A stretch of DNA of 64,000 bases from Mesostigma viride. Taxonomy: Eukaryota > Streptophyta > Mesostigmatophyceae > Mesostigmatales > Mesostigmataceae. Each line of letters begins with the position of its first letter. The first letter of the stretch is position 1. Shown one piece after another: positions 10,616 through 26,466 of this stretch. The position numbers and the translations under genes were made by a program. Where the stretch lies: the NCBI GenBank assembly GCA_009746045.1, contig RPFO01000082.1, forward strand, positions 1,976,841-2,040,840, read 5' to 3'. The notes below the pieces were generated by a model, which was not told where the DNA came from, searched no databases, and saw only the letters and a list, made by a program, of their open reading frames with translations.

Positions 10616-13600
10616 TCAGCTTTGTCCCTCGCAGCATGCCTCGCATCCCCACAGCTTCCGCTTCAAGCCCCGACCCTCCGGCTGACATTGGCCCCCCTCC
10701 CCCCCCAAAGGACGATCCTCCTGCAGCCCTGGCTGCACCTCCCCACTCTCTTCTTGCGCCAAGCCCGCGGCAACCACCCCATCCCGCCCCGCAATCACAC
10801 TCCCCTCCAGCCCCGCCCCACAACCAACCGCACTCTCCCCCGCGCATTCGACTGGAAGTGGCCCGGTCTCCACACATGCATGCCCCCCGCGCTGGCCCCC
10901 CTCGCGGCCCCCACACACGGACGTCGCCTCCTCCCCCGCGTCACTTGAAGAGAGCGCCCCGCTGGCTTCCCTTCTATCCCCACACGCGTGCGCGCCGCCC
11001 TCACATGGCTCCCCCCCATGGTTGCCCGACCCGCTCTTGGAGCTGGTTGCCCTCGGCCGCAGCTCCTGCATGATGCGCAGCGCGGCTAGGATGGACGTCT
11101 GGATGGAGCCCTCATCCACAATCATGCCCCCCGTGGGGTCGCGCAAGGGGTCGACCGGGGGCGGGGGGCCCGCCTTGGGGGGCAGCGAGATGAGGCCCAC
11201 GATCTTGGAGCCCTCACGCGCATGCTCTGGTGGTCAGGGAGAGTAGTTCAGGAAGGCATCCAGGGAAGGAAAACAGAGAAGATATGCAGAGAAGGAATGC
11301 AGGGTATGAGTTCAGGAAAGGTATGCAGGGAAGGTGCAGGAAGAGGGGATACCCGCGTAAGGAGGGGTGCATGGTGCCGGGGGGGAATTAGGTAAGGAGT
11401 GAACGGCAGGGAAGGGGGTGCGATCAGGGAAGGTGCGGCTGGGGAGGGGGTCAAGGGAGTTTGTGCAAGCAAGAGAGGAAGGCAGTGACTCCGGATGGTG
11501 CCAGCGGAAACAGGTCCGCGATCAGCACGACGGTAGGAAGATGGTGGCTTGGGTGAGAACCGTCGCGAGTCACAGACAAAGTCCACAAGGCGCGCAGACA
11601 CAAGTCCAGGCAAACAGCGCACAGAACACCCGTGAGCAACGGGTAGGCCAACGCAAATCCCCTTACACGTGGCCGCATGGGGGAAGGGGCCGTCGAGGTC
11701 CACCAGTCTGTCAGGCCACGAGGCCACACCCAGCTGTCGCGCTGCTACTACCCGTGGCAGGCAAAAAAAAACTTGGGTTGGAGCACGAACTGCAACCAGC
11801 TTGCAAAACGTCTTTCTAACAGCATACAGACGCAGGGAATTGTAAACGCAAAAAACGCCTCCTTGGTTCTTACACATGCAACCTTTCTGCTAAGCGTTAT
11901 GGGTAACCACTTGTGACACAGGAATCTTGCCACCCACCTCCTCCCGGCAGGTCCTGGAAGAGCTGGAACTTCTCCTCAGCCTCACGCATGAGCTGCGAAA
12001 GGAGCTCCGTGGTGCAGAACGGCTGCGGGCAAAACACACAGATTAACGCACAAACCCACAAAACGACACAGCGGCATCCCACACGTGAGCAAACACGGTA
12101 ATTCTCCTGTGATTGCCAACAGTATGACCACCGCTACTGTAGACCACAACGGAAACTCGCAAGGCTGAGGCTTGCGACATGCCCTGTCAAGCCATAGCCA
12201 CTTCTGTCAAGTGATGGCATGAGACATCAATACCAGCTCCAGTTCCAGGCCGCTGCATGGCAAGCTCAGCCAGGGATAGCAAATGCAGATAATTTCCATG
12301 CAGGCAAGCATACACTGGCAGTTCGCGCCACCATCCATCCCATGAGGCCGGTGACATGTGTGGATAAAGGGAGACTCAAAAACGCAGGGGAATGTCCGGT
12401 ATCCAGCGCGGCTTCTACTGCGTGAAAATGATGCCCCTTGGGAGAGTGAAACCAACACTGCTGGCTATAAACAACCGCACGGGTAAAACGGGCCGCCCTC
12501 CTCCCAAAAGCATATGATAAAACCAGAACGACACGAAGCTTGCAAAACCAAGTACGTAAGTCCTCCCCTAGACCATTGCATGCGGGGAACGCGGTAGCTC
12601 CGTAGGCCCCGCACCTGCTTGAGCACGTTGGCGAGGCAGGGCGAGCGCAGCACGAGGCCCGAGTGCTTGTCATGCTTCTTGAGGATCTTGCGCACGCCGA
12701 TGTAGTTGAGCAGGCTGTAGTTCTCGAGCAACACCTGCACGCATGCCCAGGTACAACACCCACGGGACACGCAGGGGCCAGGGTAAGGGTGAGGTGAGGT
12801 GAGGTGAGGTGAGGTGAGGTGAGGTGAGGTGAGGTGAGGTGAGGTGAGGTGAGGTGAGGTGAGGTGAGGTGAGGTGAGGTGAGGTGAGGTGAGGTGAGGT
12901 GAGGTGAGGTGAGGTGAGGTGAGGTGAGGTGAGGTGAGGTGAGGTGAGGTGAGGTGAGGTGAGGTGAGGTGAGGTGAGGTGAGGTGAGGTGGGGTGGGGT
13001 GGGGTGGGGTGGGGTGGGGTGGGGTGGGGTGAGGTGAGGTGAGGTGAGGGGTGGGGAGGTGAGGTGAGGGGAGGGGTGGGGTGGGGTGGGGTGGGGTGGG
13101 GTGGGGTGGGGTGGGGTGGGGTGGGGTGGGGTGGGGTGGGGTGGGGTGGGGTGGGGTGGGGTGGGGTGGGGTGGGGTGGGGTGGGGTGGGGTGGGTGGGG
13201 TGGGGTGGGGTGGGGTGGGGTGGGGTGGGGTGGGGTGGGGTGGGGTGGGGTGGGGTGGGGTGGGGTGGGGTGGGGTGGGGTGGGGTGGGGTGTTCGCTTG
13301 GGTCTTCGATGGGTTTTTGCTAGTGTGTTTGCTTGTGTCTTGGCTTGTGTGTTCCTTCGTGTTCGGTTAGGCGTTCGGGTTGAGGGCTTAGCAGTGAATG
13401 CGGGCAAGCGAGGGGGTTGGGGGGGGGGGCATCGAGCCATATCCTGGACGGATGCACGAGGTGTCCATCAACGCTGAAGTCCCCGGCCTAGTAAATAATA
13501 ACTAATAGCTAGCAGCGCGACAAGTAGCTAACTGCGCGACAAGTGACCGATAGATAGCATACCCTACCTCACATGGCTTGCTAGGAATGGACTGCCGCAC

Positions 13601-14672
13601 TTGATTACAGGAGAGGAAACACGTCATTCTTAGGCAGAATGATAGACTCTACACAACCACTGACACATGCAATGACTCACACAGGGTTCAGTCACATATA
13701 TTGACAAGGCATGCATGTCATGATGCCTGCATGGCAGGTGTTGCACCGCAGGTATATAAGTATGTAACTATATAAGCAAAGTAGTATGTAATTACATATC
13801 TAAGTAGGGAAGTTCCAGGTTTCTGGCCTGCACTGGTTGTCTCTTTGATATTTTATGGGAAAAGAAACGAAGGCCAACCAGATACAACAGATCCTTGGAG
13901 CCTGGCATCCATAGCAAACGTGACAGGTATCATATTTTCTTATGTATGTGAAGCATAATAACAAAACATCTTACCATCTCCCCATGGAAAAGCACAAATG
14001 CCTTCTTGAGAGCAATTACATCTTCTTTTGCAACATTCCCCCCCCTGGCAGCCGTTGCAATCTGCAATGAACGTAGACAACACAAGCGAAGAAACACATT
14101 GCATGAGAATCCCTGGCCATCCGGCAGATGGTAGGCGCGAGGCAAAGCCACGCAAACCACGAGGAAAGCACGAGGGGCGGAGAAGCACCACGAGGACCGA
14201 ACAACCACGGACGTGGCGGGGTCGAACATACCATTTTGCTCTGCTTCTCCTTAAGTGTCTGGAATGTGATGACGAAACCCTCCTCTTTGTCGATAAAAAA
14301 GTTATTGAACTTCTCGGTCTCCTCGTACAGCATGGAAACAAATTCTACCTCTTCTTCTGTCATGGGTCCCTCAACATGGGAACTCTCGGGCTGGTCCGCG
14401 CCTGAATGTATACGGGAGCAGAAAAAACAGATGGGAAAACAAGCTTTTGTTTCAGCGTCGACAACTGGGATAGCGATCAACTAACCTCGTTCAAATCCCG
14501 CGACACAGCAAGCCCAAGACGCACGATGCGCAGGCATACCGTGGAAAGCCGCAATCTCCGGAGATTGAAGTTTCTTGATGCTCTTTTTCAACTCCTTGTA
14601 CGATATGAACTGCGAACGCCACTCTGGAAGGCATAACTCTATCGTCCTACGAATCCGTTTACCGAACTTCAT
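10616..14672 (-). CDS. SPX-domain protein (six exons)
   Basis: SPX domains bind inositol pyrophosphates and report cellular phosphate status; stand-alone plant SPX proteins restrain PHR-type transcription factors. Exons on the - strand: 14672-14540, 14401-14232, 14061-13975, 12734-12615, 12022-11938 and 11226-10616. All junctions are GT-AG and reading phase is kept, giving 401 aa. Start ATG at 14672 gives the typical MKFGKRIRR opening. Then come [20 protein letters not shown], the second SPX segment ([20 protein letters not shown]), VLFHGEM, and the third segment with [20 protein letters not shown], whose Lys cluster is the usual inositol-phosphate surface, then [19 protein letters not shown]. 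After the domain, [14 protein letters not shown] resembles the conserved helix after the SPX domain in plant SPX1-4. The long Gly/Ser/Glu-rich C-terminal tail (about 130 aa) is unusual and could be partly 3' UTR if another intron exists. No EXS, MFS or RING domain is present. Confidence 0.9.
12788..13291. repeat. (GGTGA)n / (GGTGG)n array in SPX intron 3
   Basis: About 500 bases of pentanucleotide repeats: (GGTGA)n to about 12988, a mixed zone, then (GGTGG)n. It starts about 50 bases upstream of the SPX exon 4 acceptor, so on the sense strand it is a very long C-rich (TCACC/CCACC) tract next to the 3' splice site. Long ORFs in several frames here are repeat artefacts. Confidence 0.95.
13292..13974. 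other. rest of SPX intron 3, no gene seen
   Basis: Unique AT-richer intron sequence. It contains one copy (13820 onward) of a motif beginning TTTCTGGCCTGC that also occurs at 32331 and 42240. Confidence 0.5.
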
Positions 14673-15656
14673 GCTTGACTACTCTTCCGACCGGGCCAGT
14701 CTTGCAATCATCTATGTAGAGTTGTAGGTTAAAGTTATAAGTGTCAGTCTTGCAACCATCTACGAATGCATGCGACCAAACGAGGACCCATATGCTTGTC
14801 TTGCGTAAACTACGGCAGAAAGGTACCTTCGTTTTCGTGGCTATGGTGGCTGATTCCGCAGGCATCAAACGGTATCTTTGTCTCCAACTACAGCACCTTG
14901 TTATAAAACTTCCGTAAAAACGATGCTGGCATTAGCAAGGTATACGTTTTGTGCCGAGTTCCGCACCACGAAACGCTGATGCCCCACCTGCACAGGCGCA
15001 AACTCGTACTCATGTGACATGGCGAAGAATCCCGTGACACTTTTGTTGAAACGTGTCCGATTCCTATTTGGTTCACGGTCCCTTGACTCTGGCCTCTGAG
15101 ATAGATATTTTGGTACGACTGAGCTCCTTATTGGCGGGTCGTTGTCGGCACGATCCTGGATCTCAAGTATAGATCCCTTCATGATCGCACTTTTAATCAC
15201 GTGGGTAAACGGGTGGACGTTGATCGAAACTGCCACATTTTAACGACAGATGGCAGCCTTCAATGGTATCTTACTACCAACTTTTTTTATAGTCAGCACT
15301 CTGATTCAGCAAAACGGAGCAAAACGGATTCGTTATTTCGTTTGTGCAAATATCCGCCAGAAGTTGTTCTTAATATAGTGCATGACAGTGTAGCTATAGT
15401 GCACGATTGGCGTGGCCGGGTTCAAGCGAAGCAATCTGAACTTGAATTTGATCTTCTCCTTCTTCCCTTCCCCCCCCTTTCCCCCCTTCCCCCCTTCCCC
15501 CCTTCCCCCCTTTCCCCCCTTTCCCCCCTTTCCCCCCTTACCCCCCTTACCCCCCTTACTCCCCTTACCCCCCCCCCCCCCCTCCCCCCTTACCCCCTTA
15601 CCCCCTTAGCCCCTTACCCCCCTTACCCCCCTTACCCCCCCCCCCCCCCGCCCCAG
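14673..15656. other. divergent intergenic region
   Basis: This lies between the SPX start (-) and the first recognised exon of the + strand gene at 15657, and should hold both promoters. No convincing motif was found. A 111-codon minus ORF (15236-14901) resembles nothing known and is not called. From 15468 it becomes a C-rich pyrimidine tract. Confidence 0.4.
15468..15650. repeat. (CCCCTT)n / (CCCCTTA)n tract
   Basis: A pyrimidine-rich low-complexity run directly before the CCCCAG acceptor at 15656. It acts as, or has grown from, the polypyrimidine tract of that 3' splice site. Confidence 0.85.
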
Positions 15657-22177
<6,521 letters not shown>

Positions 22178-22179
22178 AA

Positions 22180-24237
22180 CACTGTGTGCAGAATGGGACG
22201 CGCCGGACTGGCGAGCCGAGCGGGAACCACGCCGAGAATAGCATGGTGAACGTGCGGAGTTCCAGGTGCCAACACCCGACCAGGTGTGATGCGCGACCCT
22301 CGTTTGCGGAGCGCGGCGCCAAGAAGGCCCGGTTCTGCAAGAAGCACAAAGAGGATGGCATGGTGGACGTGGTGCATCCCAGGTGCCAACACCCGCCCGG
22401 GTGTGATGCGCAACCCTCGTTTGCGGAGCGCGGCGCCAAGAAGGCCCGGTTCTGCAAGAAGCACAAAGAGGATGGCATGGTGGACGTGGTGACTCCCAGG
22501 TGCCAACACCCGGGGGTGCGAGGCGACACCCTCGTTTGCGGAGCGCGGCGCCAAGAAGGCCCGGTTCTGCAAGAAGCACAAAGAGGATGGCATGGTGGAC
22601 GTGGTGATCCCAGGTGCCAACACCCGCCCGGGTGTGATGCGCAACCCTCGTTTGCGGAGCGCGGCGCCAAGAAGGCCCGGTTCTGCAAGAAGCACAAAGA
22701 GGATGGCATGGTGGACGTGGTGACTCCCAGGTGCCAACACCCGGAAGGGTGCGAGGCGACACCCTCGTTTGCGGAGCGCGGCGCCAAGAAGGCCCGGTTC
22801 TGCGAGAAGCACAAAGAGGATGGCATGGTGAACGTGCGGAGTTCCAGGTGCCAACACCCGACCGGGTGTGATGCGCAACCCTCGTTTGCGGAGCGCGGCG
22901 CCAAGAAGCCCCGGTTCTGCAAGAAGCACAAAGAGGATGGCATGGTGGACGTGGTGAATCCCAGGTGCCAACACCCGCCCGGGTGTGATGCGCGACCCTC
23001 GTTTGCGGAGCGCGGCGCCAAGAAGGCCCGGTTCTGCGAGAAGCACAAAGAGGATGGCATGGTGGACGTGGTGAATCCCAGGTGCCAACACCCGACCGGG
23101 TGTGATGCGCAACCCTCGTTTGCGGAGCGCGGCGCCAAGAAGCCCCGGTTCTGCAAGAAGCACAAAGAGGATGGCATGGTGGACGTGGTGAATCCCAGGT
23201 GCCAACACCCGCCCGGGTGTGATGCGCGACCCTCGTTTGCGGAGCGCGGCGCCAAGAAGCCCCGGTTCTGCAAGAAGCACAAAGAGGATGGCATGGTGGA
23301 CGTGGTGAATCCCAGGTGCAACACCCGGAAGGGTGTGAGGCGTATGCAAGATGGGGCGACGTGGGTAAACGCGCCGTCCACTGCGCGAAGCACAAGGAAG
23401 ACACCGCCGTCCCTGAGCCGCGACAACGGTGCAAGGCGGACGCATGCCGGGCCGTGGGCACGTACGCGGACCCGGATCATGGCGAGCGCTTCTGCGACGC
23501 CCACGCAGAGGCGGGCCACTGGCGGCTGACGGGCATGTGCGACGACTGTGGTCTACACTGGGAGTGGAGATCGGGGGTGCCCGTGGTCCTCACCCCAGCA
23601 GAGGGCAAGATCGCGGGCCAGCGACGGCCCCTTCACAACCGCTGCGTGTACTGCGACCCCGTCGTGTTCAACAATCATCGACACCGCGAGGAGTGGAAGG
23701 TGGCCGCTGCCCTACAGAAGGTGCGCATCGCCCGGTGGACGCTGGTGCACGACCGGCGGATCCACGGCGGCGAGTGCGTGGCGAGCCGGCCGGATTTCAT
23801 CATATACACGGATGGTGCCCACGTCGTCATCGTCGAGGTCGACGAGCACCAGCACCGCTCGTACGACCAGTACTGCGAGCTCGTGCGGCTGTTCAACCTC
23901 GGACAGTCGTGCGAGGGGCTGCCGCTGCTGGTCATCAGATACAACCCCCACTCGTACCGCAGCTCCGGGGGGAACTCGTCCACGGGGGACCGATGCCAGC
24001 GACGAGCAGCGACAGGCCGTGCTGCTGTCGTACGTGACGGCGTTGCTAGACAATTCGTACAACCCCCACGAGCGCAAACCGCAAGTGCACTGCCGAGCAG
24101 TGAAGCTTTTCTACAATGGATGGGATGACGACGCCATGACCGTGCCCACCGACGAGGGCCCCCACTGGCTGGACATCCAGCTAGTCGACAAGCCCTACGA
24201 GATCGCCTGCCTGGCGGAGGCGGCGATCGAGCCGTAG
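22180..24237 (+). pseudogene. EsV-1-7 repeat protein with zinc-finger-like and PD-(D/E)XK nuclease-like C-terminus (frameshifted)
   Basis: Ten tandem units of 117 bp (39 aa) start at 22264 with pattern C-x5-C-x16-C-x2-H-x12, for example RCQHPPGCDAQPSFAERGAK then RFCKKHKEDGMVDV. This is the EsV-1-7 Cys/His repeat, named from an Ectocarpus virus protein and found in the brown algal IMM regulator and some other algae; the canonical unit as I recall it has x4 in the first gap. Two weaker units follow. Next comes CDDC (about 23538) paired with CVYC (about 23643), then EEWKVAAAL, RRIHGGEC, RPDFIIY (Asp codon at 23793) and VIVEVDEHQH (Glu codon at 23835). These give the D...ExD(E) spacing of a PD-(D/E)XK fold, followed by LLVIRYNPHSY and VKLFYNGWDD, ending at TAG 24235-24237. 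Unit 3 has offsetting losses of 2 and 1 bases; unit 10 lacks one base; a third shift lies near 23970-23990. No intron is seen. Function is unknown, nuclease activity is inferred, and the true start is not fixed. Confidence 0.8.
22264..23313 (+). repeat. 117-bp coding tandem repeat, nine full units
   Basis: Unit starts at 22264, 22381, 22498, 22612, 22729, 22846, 22963, 23080 and 23197, with a tenth incomplete from 23314. Spacing is 117 bp except unit 3, which is 114 bp. Units are about 95 percent identical, indicating recent amplification or gene conversion. Confidence 0.95.
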
Positions 24238-24400
24238 CTGGCGCGTCGCGCATGTTGTGTTGGGTAGTCACACGCTCGTGGATGTAGACCGACCGGTTTG
24301 GTTGTGCTGAACACCGGCCTCTTGTAAACCACACATGTGCCGAGGTGGCTGTCCTGATGCCTGCGAAAACGCCTAAATGGAGGACGCTGGGACCGTATAT
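24238..24400. other. short spacer, no gene seen
   Basis: Unique sequence between the EsV-1-7 stop and the TTAA of the second piggyBac-like element. Confidence 0.5.
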
Positions 24401-24404
24401 TTAA

Positions 24405-25851
24405 CCAATAAATGGGCAGAAATACTGCCGATGCATCGGCTGTAACTTCACAATTTTGCAAACCAGATGCCATCCAACCCACCCATATCCAATGGCTGTC
24501 CTTGGGGGCCAAGCATGTCCATGAGTTGCCCTTCGGGTGAGCTATCACAACCTCACATATATGCAGGGTAGGCCATGTATAACTGCCGTCAAAGTCAGGG
24601 GGGTCAAGACGCGCGTATTCATTTTTGGTAGAATGTGCATTTTGAATTATGTTGTAAGAGCTAGGCACCTACCACTTCAGGGATGATAAACAATTAGCTG
24701 CCGAACAGTTTGAGCCATTGGGGTCATCATTTGGGTGGGTATACCAGCAATTACACCCAGTACAGCCCGTAGGGGTACCGGTGGTAAAAAGCAGCCAAGG
24801 GGGTAGGGGTGGGCATACTACCTACTAATATGGCCACCAACCATGCCAAACAATACATTTCCCTTCCACAATGATGGGGAAACATAACTGCATCATCACA
24901 CTGCCCTTACATGGCACCTATGTGCAGGTGCCACCTTGTCCATGCACGTAGGTAACGTGGTACGGATACCCTACGCAAGGCATGCGTTCTAGGAGGCAGC
25001 CACCAACAAACTAGTGATGTTGAGCCTATTTCAGCCTGCCCTAGCAAGGATAAACTAGGCCTAAGCCGCTATAGCTTGCCAGGTGATGGCCAGCACACCT
25101 GGTGGCACATGCTGTCAATGGGAAGCTTTTACTCACCAGTTACGTGCTTGATGATGCCACAGAGACCAGCCAACTGCCTCACACTCATGCAATATGTGTA
25201 TGGGAAATGTATAACAAACATACATGGAGGTATTCAAACCCATACAGCCTCTAAAACTTATCACCATCACCCTGTGGCAGGTCAACTGACTGAGGGAAGC
25301 ATCTAATAAGGGTGTTTTAGAAAGGGGCTAGGCCAGGGTCAAGAAAGAGCATGAATAATGCAAAAAGAATGTGCTACACAAGCTAGAACGTATATATAAA
25401 TGTCAAACATCGACAGGAAAACGATGCTTGAGCTTTACCAGGCATGGATGGCGTTACCTTGGCCCAGGCGGTGGCCGCAAAATGGCGCATTTCGGCACAC
25501 CAAAGTTGTGCAGCATGGTCGCTGGATTCGGCGATTTCTGGCCACCCTTGCACGTTTACGAATACTATGTATCATAAAAAGTAAAAAGAAACCGATATAT
25601 CCTTTAAAATACGCCGGAAATGTATTGCTGTCAACGTTTCTATCGTCCGGCCTGATCGCAGTTTTTTCCAGCGAGAGCGCTGCCGACACCTATCAAATGG
25701 CATTCCCGCGAACCAATAATTGGCCTGTATCATCTTTAGGACGTATAAAATCGATTTCCTGAGTTTGGTCAGGAAATTCTGACGAACACGTAAATGCCAT
25801 GCGTGGGCGCAAGCCGCCATGGCCAGGTCGTCGTTTTCCGGAATGCACGTT
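24405..25851. mobile_element. piggyBac-like element, copy 2 (right end missing)
   Basis: Starts after TTAA (24401-24404) with CCAATAAATGGGCAGAAATA, a two-base variant of the copy 1 terminus. It follows copy 1 (171-1628) nearly base for base until the shared word GGAATGCACGTT. It then diverges, and the CCATTTAGGGGTTAA right end is not found. Copy 1 carries an extra ACCTACTAAT duplication near 590 relative to this copy. The two copies share a roughly 100-codon ORF (1201-1509; 25424-25762) of unknown meaning. Confidence 0.7.
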
Positions 25852-26466
25852 GTAAGTACTGTCGTTTCTGAGGGTGCCCACGGGTGCCGACTCAATAATC
25901 CAGGGCCTGCCAAGGACGCAGATGAACGGTTGGAGGAAACCCTACGGTGTACGTCAGATGTGAGGCTTGGGACACAACAACAACAACGACGGTGTAAGAT
26001 CTTACGGCAGATCCACCCCACTTCATTTTCACGTGCCCTGCAGGCTGGAGAAGTTTTTTACAGCTTCCAGCAGAAGAGAGTATGAATGCAGGCGGACAGC
26101 ATTACAGAGCTTTTCTTTGTAGGTAACCCGGTAAGTGGGTATTGCGGTAACCCGGTAATGGCAGTGGCTTGCCCTAGCTGGTTTGACCAGCCTTCTCCAC
26201 TGGCTTGGATGTTTTTTTGTTTCACATGAAGTCTTGGCGTAGACAAAAAGGATAAGTGGTAGGAACGATGGTTACCGCTTGACATGCGTTGCATTGCTTA
26301 TCCATTTCTCGTGCCTGCAACAGCCGTGGCAGTCTCCTCGATGCGCAGTAGAACAACCATGTACAGTAGAAAAATCGCACAGCCGCTGGCTGTACATATT
26401 ACTTGGATCTGCCATGCTTCCATCGCGTAAAAGTTTGGTGTCTTCGTAGCTGTGATTCACGGCCTC
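25852..26466. other. intergenic, no gene seen
   Basis: Unique sequence upstream of the CDC14 start; expected to contain its promoter. No motif was recognised. Confidence 0.4.

Noticed and set aside
10432-11073. 213-codon Pro-rich + ORF
   Set aside because: Antisense of the last SPX exon, which is supported by phase and homology.
13064-13477. Gly/Trp/Val-rich ORFs on + and a Pro/His-rich 256-codon ORF on - across the GGTGG array
   Set aside because: Pure repeat translation; the region is an SPX intron.
14901-15236. 111-codon minus ORF upstream of the SPX start
   Set aside because: No recognisable domain, no splice link to the SPX gene; most likely chance.
22264-23313. CRISPR-like regular array
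   Set aside because: Units are contiguous near-identical coding repeats without unique spacers, in a eukaryote.
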